Assembly (NCBI GenBank): GCA_000611775.1
Contig: KK106986.1
Location: 1,240,001 to 1,304,000 of the forward strand
From: Umbilicaria muhlenbergii
Taxonomy: Eukaryota > Ascomycota > Lecanoromycetes > Umbilicariales > Umbilicariaceae
Reading direction: 5' to 3'
DNA: 64,000 nt
Positions 1-12,088 of the stretch are shown in pieces. Both the position numbers and the translations under genes were made by a program. Position 1 is the stretch's first letter, and each line of letters starts with the position of its first letter. A model generated the notes under the pieces. It did not search any database, had not been told where the DNA came from, and saw nothing but the letters and a program-made list of their open reading frames with translations.

Positions 1-465
1 CTCTTTATCTCGAGACAACAACAACTGCGAAACTTCAAGTGACCTGTTCTCGAACAAGCAGGACACGCAACAGCTGTACTGCAGCACAGGTCTTCGTTGC
101 ATCAATTATTTGAGATTTCTGAAGTGGGCGGACCTTGCGTCGAACTTTCCGACACGAAACCCCTTTCACTCGCTTTCTGGCGGCAAATTCCTCGTTCAGC
201 GTCTTACCGCGCAACAACATCGTGAAACCGACTTCTGGCAACAAACATCTCCACCGATCAGTATAACAATCGTCCAGATCAATGGGCAGCACTTAATGTG
301 AGTCACGATCGGATTTCCCTCATCCATAACCCAATCGCCAAGGTTGCGATCTATGGTGGGGTGCACGACGTTGCCACCCCACGAACGTGGTGACAACAAC
401 CGCCTCAACGTTCTGCTGACTGAGAATTCGCAGTTCCTCTACCAGAACATCATCCGACCGTAATC
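1..465. other. 5' flank of FKS1, no gene seen
   Basis: This stretch lies upstream of the glucan synthase start codon. Short open frames exist on both strands but none shows a recognisable domain. It probably holds the promoter and 5' leader of FKS1. I see no clear TATA box or repeat. Confidence 0.5.
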
Positions 466-3400
466 ATGTCGGGCCAGCCGCAAGGAGGCCACTACGACGA
501 TGGCTACGCTCATCACCCGCAACAAACCGACTCCTATTACCACGACGATCAGAACCAAGGCTACTATGACCAGCATCAAGACTATCAACAGCAGCATGCT
601 GGCGATGGATACTACGACGAGTCGTATGTTACGCACTTCATCGTTGTGTGGATCACATGCTGACAGCTTTCAGTGGCTACTACAATGCAGACGCCAACAA
701 CCCCTACCAGCAAGATGGAGGCTACTATGAGGGCCATCAACAAGGCGGCGAGGACGAATACTACAACGACCAGTACTATGACCAAGGGGCTCCAGCTGCT
801 GGCCAGCAACCTCATTATGGCCAAGGCGGTTACGCGTAAGTACAGCAATTGGGACTTGAGTGTCATAAAGCTGATCGATGCATAGACCCAAACCTAGGCG
901 TCGCGGCCATGATTCCGAAGAAGACTCCGAGACCTTTAGTGATTTCACTATGAGATCCGACATGGCTCGGGCCACCGACATGGACTACTACGGCCGTGGT
1001 GATGAGCGTTACAATGGCTACAACGGCGGCCAAATGGGTGGACAAGGCTACCGACCGCCGTCTTCTCAGATATCGTATGGTGGCAACAGGTCTTCTGGCG
1101 CATCGACACCCATTTATGGCATGGACTACAACAATGTTCTTCCCGTCGGCCAACGATCACGGGAACCTTACCCTGCGTGGACTTCCGACGCACAGATTCC
1201 TTTATCCAAGGAAGAGATCGAGGACATATTCCTTGATCTCACTGCTAAATTCGGCTTCCAGCGCGACAGCATGCGGAACATGTACGACCACTTGATGACT
1301 CTGCTCGATTCCCGGGCCTCCCGCATGACGCCAAATCAAGCATTGTTATCATTACACGCAGATTACATAGGAGGCGATAACGCCAACTACAGACGATGGT
1401 ATTTCGCAGCCCATCTCGACTTGGACGATGCTGTTGGATTCGCCAACATGAAGCTGGGCAAAGCCAACCGACGGACCCGCAAAGCACGCAAGGCAGCAAA
1501 GAAGAAGGCCGAACAAAACCCTCAAAACGAGGAGCAAACCCTCGAGAGTCTCGAAGGCGACAACAGTTTAGAAGCTGCCGAATACCGGTGGAAAACACGC
1601 ATGAACCGCATGTCACAGCACGACCGGGTGAGACAGGTGGCCCTGTACTTGCTTTGTTGGGGTGAAGCCAACCAAGTCCGCTTCATGCCGGAATGTCTTT
1701 GCTTCATCTTCAAGTGCGCGAGCGATTATCTCGCTTCTCCTGAGTGTCAGAACCGAGTCGAGCCTATCGAGGAGTGCACCTACCTCAACACCATCATCAC
1801 TCCACTGTACCAGTACTGCAGAGACCAAGGCTACGAGATTGAGGATGGCAAATATGTTCGTCGCGAGAAGGACCACAACAAGGTCATCGGTTACGATGAC
1901 GTTAACCAGCTCTTTTGGTATCCCGAAGGCATAGAACGAATTATTATGGAAGACAAAACTCGAATCGTCGACGTTCCCCCAGCGGAGAGATATCTGAAGC
2001 TGAAGGATGTGACGTGGAACAAGGTATTCTTCAAAACATACAAAGAAACGAGATCCTGGTTCCACATGTTGGTCAACTTCAACCGCATCTGGGTCATCCA
2101 CGTCACCGCTTTCTGGTTCTACACTTCCTTCAACTCCCCAACGATTTATACTCGTCACTACCAACAGCAACTTAACAACCAGCCGACCAGCGCAGCCCAT
2201 TTTTCGGCTGTTGGTCTTGGAGGTACTGTCGCATCTTTGATAATGATATTCGCTACGCTGGCGGAATGGGCCTATGTCCCTCGCCGCTGGGCTGGTGCTC
2301 AACACTTGACCAAGCGTCTATTCTTCCTACTCGCCATCTTTGCCATCAACATCGGTCCGGCTGTATACATCTTTGGAGTCAACCAAGACACTAAGATCGC
2401 TCTCATACTCGGTGTCGTCCAATTCCTTGTGGCATTGGTGACGTTCTTCTTCTTCTCCATCATGCCAATTGGCGGTCTGTTCGGAAGTTATTTAACTAAG
2501 AACTCTCGACGGTATGTGGCTAGTCAGACATTCACCGCCAGCTATCCACGCCTCTCTGGCAACAACATGTGGATGTCCTACGGCCTCTGGGTTCTTGTCT
2601 TCGCTCTCAAGCTCATAGAATCCTACTTTGCCCTGACGTTGTCGTTCCGAGACCCGATCCGAATCCTGTCGAACATGAAGATCAGCAAGTGTGCCGGTGA
2701 TGCCATCATTGGTGATGTCCTGTGCAAGTACCAGCCTCAGATTCTCCTTGGTCTGATGTTCTTCACCGACTTGATCCTCTTCTTCTTGGATACTTACCTC
2801 TGGTACATCATCTTGAACACCGTTTTCTCGGTGGCTCGCTCGTTCTACCTTGGTGTCTCGATTTGGACTCCTTGGAGAAATATATTCTCTAGGCTGCCAA
2901 AGCGTATTTACTCCAAAATCCTCGCTACTACGGACATGGAAATCAAGTACAAACCAAAGGTGCTTATTTCACAGATCTGGAACGCCATCGTCATCTCCAT
3001 GTACAGGGAGCACCTTCTGGCCATCGATCACGTGCAGAAACTTCTCTACCATCAAGTCCCTTCGGAGCAAGAAGGGAAGAGGACACTGCGTGCACCGACT
3101 TTCTTCGTGTCTCAGGAGGATCACTCTTTTAAAACCGAGTTCTTTCCGACTCAGAGTGAAGCAGAACGCCGTATCTCGTTCTTCGCTCAGTCCCTATCAA
3201 CACCTATGCCCGAGCCCTTGCCAGTTGACAACATGCCCACCTTTACTGTCTTGATCCCACACTACAGCGAAAAGATTTTGCTGTCCCTCCGAGAAATTAT
3301 TCGCGAGGATGAGCCATACTCGAGAGTGACGCTGCTGGAATACCTCAAGCAATTGCACCCTCATGAGTGGGATTGCTTCGTCAAAGACACCAAGATTCTC

Positions 3401-6364
3401 GCGGATGAAACTTCGCAGTTTAACGGGGACTACGAGAAGACTGAGAAGGATACGGCGAAGAGCAAAATCGACGACCTACCTTTCTATTGCATTGGTTTCA
3501 AGTCAGCAGCACCTGAGTATACTCTGCGCACTCGGATTTGGGCTTCTCTCCGCTCTCAAACGCTTTACCGCACCATCTCCGGCTTCATGAACTATAGCCG
3601 CGCGATTAAGCTTCTTTACCGTGTTGAGAATCCCGAAGTCGTGCAAATGTTTGGAGGCAACTCCGACAAGCTCGAACGTGAACTCGAGCGCATGGCCCGT
3701 CGCAAGTTCAAGATTGTCGTGTCCATGCAACGTTACGCAAAATTCAGCAAGGAGGAGCGAGAAAACACCGAGTTCCTATTACGTGCTTACCCCGACCTAC
3801 AGATCGCCTACCTTGACGAAGAGCCACCGCTCAACGAAGGCGAGGAGCCACGACTGTACTCTGCTCTGATCGACGGCCATTCCGAGCTCATGGAGAACGG
3901 CATGCGTCGCCCTAAATTCCGCGTTCAGCTCTCAGGAAATCCTATCCTTGGTGATGGTAAATCTGACAATCAGAACCACTCGATTATCTTCTACCGTGGC
4001 GAATATATCCAGCTCATTGACGCAAATCAGGACAACTACCTCGAAGAGTGCCTGAAAATTCGAAGTGTTCTAGCAGAGTTCGAAGAGATGACCACTGACA
4101 ACGTGTCGCCCTACACTCCTGGTCTGTCGCCACCCACCAAGAATCCCGTTGCCATCCTGGGTGCACGCGAGTATATCTTCTCGGAGAACATTGGCATTCT
4201 TGGTGATGTTGCCGCCGGGAAGGAACAGACCTTTGGTACTCTCTTCGCAAGGACTCTTGCCCAAATTGGCGGCAAGTTGCATTATGGCCACCCTGACTTC
4301 CTCAACGGCATCTTTATGACCACTCGTGGTGGCGTATCGAAAGCTCAGAAAGGTCTGCATCTCAATGAAGACATTTACGCTGGTATGAACGCCTTGCTGC
4401 GTGGTGGACGCATAAAGCATTGTGAATACTATCAATGCGGTAAGGGTCGTGATCTCGGTTTTGGTTCCATCCTGAATTTCACTACGAAGATTGGCACAGG
4501 TATGGGTGAGCAGATGCTGTCTCGTGAATACTACTACCTCGGCACTCAGCTACCGCTGGACCGGTTCTTGTCCTTCTACTATGCTCACCCTGGTTTCCAC
4601 ATCAACAACCTGTTCATCATCCTGTCTGTCCAGTCCTTCATGTTCTGCCTTATCAACTGCGGAGCGCTTCGGCACGAAACCATCATCTGCCACTACAACA
4701 AGAACGTACCTATCACAGATCCTCTCAAGCCCACTGGATGTGCTAATCTTGTCCCGATCTTCGACTGGGTCGAACGTTGTGTTGTATCCATTTTCATCGT
4801 GTTCTTTATCTCGTTCGTACCTTTGATCGTTCAAGAACTCACGGAACGAGGCTTCTGGCGCGCTGCCACTCGTTTGGCGAAACATTTCGGGTCATTCTCG
4901 CCAATATTCGAGGTCTTCGTCTGTCAGATCTATGCCAACTCCCTCCACAATGACTTGTCATTCGGTGGGGCGCGCTACATTGGCACTGGTCGTGGCTTTG
5001 CAACAGCTCGCATTCCCTTTGGCGTCCTATACTCTCGGTTCGCTGGGCCGTCGATCTATCTAGGTGCTCGATCATTGATGATGCTTCTCTTCGGAACCCT
5101 GACGATCTGGGGCATCTGGCTCATATACTTCTGGGTGTCTCTTTTGGCCTTCTGCGTCTCGCCATTCCTGTTCAACCCTCACCAATTCTCGTGGAACGAC
5201 TTCTTCATCGACTACAGGGACTTCTTGAGATGGCTATCGCGTGGTAACTCTAGGTCGCACGCTTCATCATGGATTGCATTCTGCCGACTTTCACGGACGA
5301 GGATTACTGGGTACAAGCGCAAGGCACTTGGTGAACCATCATCGAAGCTTTCCGGTGACGTTCCACGTGCTCACTTCACGAACATATTCTTCAGCGAAAT
5401 CATCGGACCTTTGGTGTTGGTGGCAGTCACGTTGGTCCCATATCTTTTCATCAATGCACAAACTGGTGTGTCACAACCGACGGCAACTAACGCTCTTATC
5501 CGTGTCGCTGCTGTGGCCTTCGCCCCTATTGCCATTAACGCTGGTGTCCTGGCCGGTTTCTTTGGTATGGCTTGTTGCATGGGACCCCTCCTCAGCATGT
5601 GCTGCAAGAAATTCGGCGCGGTATTGGCAGCTATTGCGCACGGAATCGCAGTAGTTGTTCTTCTGGCGTTCTTTGAGGTCATGTTCTTCCTCGAGGGATG
5701 GGACTTTGCCAAGGCACTTCTTGGCATGATCGCTGTCGTTGCGCTTCAGCGTTTCATCTTCAAGCTGATCATTGCGCTCGCGCTCACCCGTGAGTTCAAG
5801 TCGGACTCGGCAAACATCGCATGGTGGACGGGTAAATGGTACGCCATGGGATGGCACTCGATGTCTCAGCCTGGACGAGAATTCCTCTGCAAGATCACTG
5901 AACTCGGCATGTTCGCTGCTGACTTCATCCTGGGCCACGTCTTACTGTTCCTTATGGTTCCGGTACTTGTCATCCCCTACATTGACAAATTCCATTCGGT
6001 CATGCTCTTCTGGCTACGGCCAAGGTACGTAGTCACTGTTCTCTTTTAAAACACACGTAACTAACTATAACCCAGTCGTCAAATCCGACCACCAATATAC
6101 TCCCTGAAGCAGTCCAAACTACGGAAACGGAGGGTCATACGATTTGCGATCCTCTACTTCGTTATGCTTCTTGTCTTTGTGCTGTTGATCGCTGGTCCAC
6201 TGGTGGCTTCCAAGTTTATCCACAGCCTGCCGTCGATTCCGCTGAAGCTTATGCAGCCTACTGGGTTGAACAACAACGACACAACTAATGTCGTGACTGG
6301 TTCGGCTCTTAACGGGATTGGAGCAGGAGCAGCAGCAGCCACTACAAGCTTCTCGCTAGGCTGA
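466..6364 (+). CDS. FKS1: 1,3-beta-D-glucan synthase catalytic subunit (GT48)
   Basis: Plasma-membrane enzyme that polymerises UDP-glucose into 1,3-beta-glucan, the main structural wall polymer; Rho1-regulated and the target of echinocandins in this family. Four exons (466-623, 674-835, 886-6024, 6076-6364) give 1915 aa, the usual family length. The N-terminus is Gly/Gln/Tyr-rich and disordered. An FKS1 dom1 region follows ([19 protein letters not shown]), then a membrane block, the large cytoplasmic GT48 domain (with [12 protein letters not shown] and NEDIYAGM) and a C-terminal membrane block. Hot spot 2 reads DWVERCVV (about residue 1400). Hot spot 1 (2630-2656, from residue 689) reads ALTLSFRDP, with Ala where most fungi have Phe. 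The three introns are 50-51 nt, and the last exon supplies the conserved [14 protein letters not shown] tail. The family assignment is secure; the exact start is inferred from the first ATG that stays in frame. Confidence 0.96.
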
Positions 6365-6995
6365 AGAATGTTTCCCAGCATGACCAACGGCATGTCCGAA
6401 CTTCTCAGCCGTGTAAAATGGCCCTATATGGAGTAAGGGTGTTAGCCTAATTATACAGCGGACTCTAATGATCTGCATTGACTTGCATTATGTGTTCTAC
6501 AATGCTTTTATTACGGGTGCATCAGGGCATAGGGAATAGACGCTGTCTTCACTTTTGTTTTGTGGTTTTAGCACTCGTACTTACCTTCAATCGTGGACGG
6601 GCAAGACAATACGCTCAAGGAGTGTAATGAGTGCTCGGCCGTTGATGTCAATGCTTTTGGCTCTGATCGCTGGCGACACATAACGTCGATCATGGCCAGG
6701 CTTGGGCTCATTCTATGTACATGATAATTGGTAGAATGAAGCGTACATTCATTGAACCGCTTAAGACCTCCCCAATGCATCTGATTGTGACATCGAAAGT
6801 AGTCTATTCTGTATTCCTGAAATAGTGCTGTGAAGACCGATCCAAGCTAATTAAGAACGGAGTGTTTGTGGTGGTAAAGGTACCTCAGGCACACGTACCC
6901 GTCATAAACCAGGCTGAGGCTGCATCCCGAGACGCAGCTAGATGCCTCGGGTACCCAAGCTTCTTGACGTTCTCCTATGAGCTTTCAATAGCATA
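6365..6995. other. FKS1-LCB1 intergenic region
   Basis: Holds the 3' end of FKS1 and the promoter of LCB1, both on the plus strand. No coding frame is convincing. At about 6928-6955 a CCCGAG/CTCGGG inverted repeat could form a small hairpin, next to GGTACC-type motifs at about 6879-6893 and 6943-6956. Function of these is not known. Confidence 0.4.
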
Positions 6996-8779
6996 ATGGA
7001 TCTGCAATACGCGCAAAGCTGGCTCAACAACTTCTTCGGAGAATTGTCTGTCCAATTTCAGAAGGTCCCCGGCTCTGCTATCCTCCTACGGTATGTCAAG
7101 TCAAGCTACCAGAACGACCCGGTGCGCTCTGCGGTAGAGCTATTCCTTTTCCTGTTCGCCGTCAGATACTTGCTTGCGCCGAAATACTCCACGCAGAAAA
7201 AGAGCTATGTCAAATTATCGGAAGAAGTATGCCCGTCCTCTAAGCTACATGGTTCATGCGCGGCTTTGCATTGACTGCGGGCGTAGGAGATTGATGAACT
7301 GGTAGACGACTGGACTCCAGAACCGCTGGTCGCGCCGCAGACAGCATTCGAGGAAGCCGAGAATGAGAAACGGCCGGTCATCGTTGGGTACTGCCTTGAG
7401 AAATCTCCCTCATAGCAGGGTCTGTAAGTGACTGACAAGGCCGTCTGCAGACCTACGGGACCTCGATCAAAGCTCTCCAACGGCCGCACCGTCACGAACC
7501 TTGCATCCTACAACTTCTACAATTTTGTCGCCAACGAAACCTTGAAAGAGAAGGCCATCCAGACTCTACGAACGTACGGCGTCGGCCCCTGCGGCCCCCC
7601 CGGGTTCTACGGCACGCAAGATGTGCATGTCAAGACTGAAGCGGACATCGCAGCGCACTTGGGGGCGCCAGCATGCATCGTCTACGCACAAGCCTTCTCC
7701 GTCGTTTCGAGTGTCATCCCAGCCTTTTCGAAGAGAGGGGACATCATCGTCGCCGATAAGGCGGTCAACTTTGCGATACGGAAGGGGATTCAGATTTCGA
7801 GGAGTACGGTGCGGTGGTATGAACATAACGATCTGGCGGATCTGCAACGGGTGCTGGAGAAGGTTGTCAAGGAGCAAGCGAGGAAGCCGCTGACGAGGAG
7901 ATTCATTGTTACGGAAGGGCTGTTTGAGAATGTGGGGGATATGGTCGATTTGCCCAAGATTGTATGAACCGCTACTACCCTTGGGTGCGAGTGGGACAGA
8001 AGCTGATCGGAGAGCTGTACACAGATTGAGCTCAAGCTCCGCTACAAATTTCGGCTCATCCTCGACGAGACTTGGTCCTTTGGCGTCCTCGGCCGGACAG
8101 GACGAGGCATCACCGAGCAGCAAAACGTCGACGCATCCGAAGTTGACATGATCGTCGGGTCGCTCGCAGGCCCTCTCTGTGCCGGTGGAGGCTTCTGCGC
8201 AGGCAGTGAGGAGATTGTCGAACACCAGCGGATCTCGGCCTCGGCCTATACCTTCTCGGCAGCCTTGCCGGCCATGCTGGCGACCACGGCCAGCGAGACC
8301 CTCGCCTTGCTCCAGACGAATCCAGACATGCTCACGCAGGTACGAGAGAACATCAAAGCGATGTGGGCGCAGTTGGATCCGAGGAGTGATTGGGTCTACT
8401 GTTCGAGTTCGATTGAGAATCCGATCATGCTGCTTGTCCTGAAGCCGGAGGTCGTTGCTAGTAAGAAGTTGGGGGTTGGGGAGCAGGAGACACTGTTGCA
8501 GGACGTCGTTGATGAGGTACGAGCAGTCCCATATCGAGTACATGATTCACAAGTTACCGAGCTGACGCCTTCTTCGCACAGACTCTGGCCAACGGGGTGC
8601 TGATCACGAGATTGAAGAGCATGCCCAAGGCAGTCAACGCGGCGCCGAAGGACACGGAGTGGGAGCTCCAGCCAGCGTTGAAGGTGTGCATCACGATGGG
8701 GCTGTCGCGAAAGGAGATCGAGAAGGCGGGGATTACGATCCGGCATGCGATCACGAAGGTGGTGAATAAGAGGAGATAG
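6996..8779 (+). CDS. LCB1: Serine palmitoyltransferase subunit 1
   Basis: ER-membrane subunit of the enzyme that condenses serine with palmitoyl-CoA, the first step of sphingolipid synthesis; works as a heterodimer with LCB2. Five exons (6996-7226, 7287-7387, 7451-7961, 8025-8516, 8582-8779) keep frame and give 510 aa. A membrane segment lies near residues 45-62 (ELFLFLFAVRYLLAP). The fold-type I aminotransferase core follows, with NLASYNFYNF, YGVGPCGPPGFYGTQDVH and LDETWSFGVLGRTGRG. As is normal for LCB1, the pyridoxal-phosphate lysine is absent where LCB2 has GTFTKSFG, so this is the regulatory, non-PLP-binding partner. Introns are 60-65 nt. Same strand as FKS1, 631 bp downstream of it, with its own promoter. 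Confidence 0.95.
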
Positions 8780-10216
8780 TTCCACAGTCTTACTTCTGTG
8801 TCATCTCGTTTCTGCAGTTGGCTTTATTGTCAGCAGGGATCTGCCTGCAGTAGAGCGTGGGCGTTAGCAGGAGTAAACAGCAACGGCGTAATCACATAGA
8901 GCAAATATGAAACTCTGCATATTAATAAATTGATATGTAAACCCTACATATTGGCATGTCTTGATGCTTCTCGTGTGAGCACTGTTGTTGCGCCTGCGGA
9001 GACCCTTTTCCGAGCCCATGCATTGGCCAGTGGATCGACAACTAGGTCCGTTGGCAAATTCATGGGTACGGACGGAAAGATGAGGACTTCGGTAAGGTAA
9101 CACGCCTTTGATTGCCGGGGCGCCAGGGGTCTGAGTGAGCGAATCACAAGACGCGGGTACCTGACTTGCGCTTGGCAGCATGCGCGGCAAGAACGGAGGA
9201 GCAAGCGAAGCTCACACGTCGCTATCCACGCCGTGCGGCAGGCCAAACCGATGCCACCCAATTGATCGAGGAAGCATCGCCTCCTCGGGCACCCAACGGT
9301 CGGTCGAAATCCAAGTGACTGGCCCAAGGTGATGTGTTTGTGATCCGTGGTTGGGACGCGTGGTGAAACGCAGCAAGGAGTTGTTTAGCTGTGGAATGTA
9401 CGGAACCTTGGTGAAGATTGAGAGAAGTGACAAGCAGACCGGTCCAGTGATTCCTCGTACTTGCTTTCTTGCCCGAAGTCAATGGAAATGACTGGGTGGA
9501 ATCCCCCCTGATGCGACCCCGAAACGGAAACACTAAGAGCGAGCGAGCGATAGGGCTCTTTCCTTAGCCGCCAACCCCTTCACTGCTCTCCCCCCTCCCC
9601 CCTGCCCACCCGTTCGTGTCGCATCTTGACACAACAACAAAGTCTTCCTCGCCATCTTTCATTCTCTCACCGACACCACGTCCGGAGACAGTGAGGCCGT
9701 TCTGGAACGAGTGCTGTCCACCCACATTCCTTAACCTCAAACATACCCTTACTTGACGGAACCCCTACACTCCCTTGACCCATCATCACCAGGAGCTCGA
9801 CCTCCACGACTGCTGCCAAACACTGCGTCCGCTATCCGTTCAGTACACATTCAGCAGAGTCATCGTTCGGCAATCACCACGGATTCACCATTCGATCACG
9901 ACACTCCTTCGAAACATCCCCGCCGTTGAGTGAGCAACGAAAACATTCCTGGTCGGATTGCGGCTTGGTATACACCTTCTTGGCACAATAGAGCGAACCT
10001 TGCATGTATGTGGACTTCATGGATTGTTTCGTCGTCTCTACATATACGCAGCGTTGAACTTGACATTCTTAATCCTCTGCGGCTCGCCCAACCCGACATA
10101 CCACAACACCAGCTTGCTAACACCGCCGGACGGTAGACAGTCACTCATTACGGTCGCAACACCTCACCTTATTGATATACACACTCATTGGAAATTCGGT
10201 CGTTGATTTAGCCAAG
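8780..10216. other. Long upstream region of the GH17 gene
   Basis: 1.4 kb without a supportable gene. The right half (about 9540-9850) is pyrimidine-rich, with runs of C and CT, as is common in promoters and 5' leaders of highly expressed fungal genes. The short open frames here have no recognisable features. Confidence 0.45.
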
Positions 10217-11550
10217 ATGAAGACTGGATTCTTCTCTGCTGCTGCTATCTCTTTACTGCAGCTTGCTGCTTGCCAGCCTCGAGGTAGAGACCTGTCATGC
10301 TCCACACGTCGGAATTCTTCTAACATAGTTCTCTAGGGCGAGGCCACCAGCATCTCCACCCAGCTCGACAGGCTGTTGTTGAGGATGTGGTCACGGACAC
10401 TGTTGTTGTTACCGTGCAAGCCCCCAATGTCATTGTCTACGTAGACGGGAATGGCAAGCCAGTCTCGACGGATTATCAAAGGCATTCTCCGCCTACAGCG
10501 GCGCCTCAATCTCCAGCATCGTCGTCTTCTACACATACGCCCGCACCCTATCAAGCCCCCAATCCAAGTCCTGCGCCGCCCAAGGTAGTGTCTTCCATAC
10601 CGTCATTCTCTTCTGCCTCGATCGTTATCATCAAAACGTCGAAAGAGCCTGTGCCGACACAGACACCTACCTCAACCGTCGTCCCGGCTCCACCCCCACC
10701 ATCGACTTCCAGCTCGGCCGCGCCACCTGCCCAGACAAGCTCCGCAGGCTATTCCAGCGCGCAGGGGCCTGGGTTCAAGTCGGCCATCTCTTACTCTCCC
10801 TACAACGCTGACAACACCTGTAAGTCAGCGCAGCAGGTTGCGCAAGACTTCCAGAACCTGCCCGAAAGCCATGAAGTCGTCCGCCTCTATGGTACCGACT
10901 GCAACCAAATCGCAAATGTCTTGGCCGCCGGCAAGTCTAAAGGCATTCAGCTCTTCGTGGGCATCTTCGACATCACTCAGGTGGCCAGCTCGGTCCAGAC
11001 AATCAGCAGCGCTGTCAACGGTGATTGGAGTGTGATCAACACCGTCAGCGTCGGCAACGAGCTCGTCAATAATGGAGCTGCTTCAGTCAGCCAAGTCGTT
11101 GGTGCTGTAAACCAGGCCCGTACCGCGCTGAGGACAGCTGGCTACAACGGACCCGTCGTCACGGTCGACACCATGGTTGCCATGCTCGCCAACATTGAGC
11201 TGTGCACGGCCTCCGACTACTGCGCCATCAACTGCCACGCCTTCTTCGACGGCAAAGTCGAAGCCAGCGGTGCTGGGCCCTTCGTCCTGAGCTGGGCACA
11301 GAAGATCAGTGCGGCCGCCGGGGGCAAGACGACCGTCATCACCGAAACCGGCTGGCCTACTCAAGGATCTCCGAACGGTGCGGCCGTACCGGGGACAGCG
11401 CAGCAACAGCAGGCGATTTCGTCGTTGAAGTCGACATTCTCGAACAATCTGATCTTGTTCAACGCCTACAACGACCTGTGGAAGAAGAACTCGGCCTCGC
11501 AATTCAACGCCGAACAGTACTGGGGCATTTACGGCAATGCCCCCAGCTGA
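10217..11550 (+). CDS. GH17 cell-wall beta-1,3-glucanase, Scw4/Scw10/MP65 type
   Basis: Secreted, wall-associated glucan hydrolase or transglycosylase likely to remodel beta-1,3-glucan. Two exons (10217-10283, 10337-11550; 53-nt intron) give 426 aa. The N-terminus is a signal peptide (MKTGFFSAAAISLLQLAAC). A His/Arg-rich propeptide follows, then a Val/Thr region and a VYVDGNGKPVST stretch typical of the Scw4/MP65 group, then a Ser/Pro/Ala-rich linker (about residues 70-170) likely to be O-mannosylated. The C-terminal GH17 barrel starts at FKSAISYSPYNADNTC. The proton donor is the Glu of TVSVGNELV and the nucleophile the Glu of VITETGWPTQG, both intact. No GPI signal is seen. The first exon is only 67 nt; its join restores an open frame from the signal peptide, which decides the start. 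Confidence 0.92.
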
Positions 11551-12088
11551 CCTTAGGTAGACTCCGTTTGAATCCTACAAGAATTCATCACCCCTTGTTC
11601 CTGTTACTGTGACATTGTTTCCATGACCGTTCGATGAGCTTTGTGTCGTGCGCGGGTGCAGGGCTGTACATTAAGGGAGACGCGTGCGTGCGTGCATATA
11701 CATTTGCTGTGGATATACCGGGTCCTTTTTACGGTTCTGGATTTCTAACCCGCCGCAGTGATGGCCGTGCGTGCTGTGGCATTTTTTGTACACTTCTTTT
11801 TGTATATATTCGGGAAGATCCGGGTGGAGGATCATTTGTACACTTATCTGCCTATACATACCTGCAATCTTCGATTCATATCTCGCTTGTTCGTCCAAGG
11901 CACAGAGACCGCGGGTCGTGAGCGCCATACATGGACCCTGCCCGGCACCCGATATTCTGGTACGCCCCATGCAGCAAAATTCAAGTGGATTTTGCTATCC
12001 TAATCTCGGATGACATTGGTATCCACTCCCTCCCCTTCTCTGCTCTCACCCACATCCCCGTCCCCATCCATATCACGCCTCGACGCCT
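11551..12088. other. 3' flanks of two convergent genes
   Basis: Region between the stop of the plus-strand GH17 gene and the stop of the minus-strand hydrophilin-like gene. It contains AT-rich stretches that could serve 3' end formation. No coding frame stands out. Confidence 0.45.

Noticed and set aside
1613-2305. 230-codon frame antisense to FKS1
   Set aside because: It is a shadow of the conserved FKS1 reading frame with no family features; the same holds for similar frames opposite LCB1, NOP58 and RSC.
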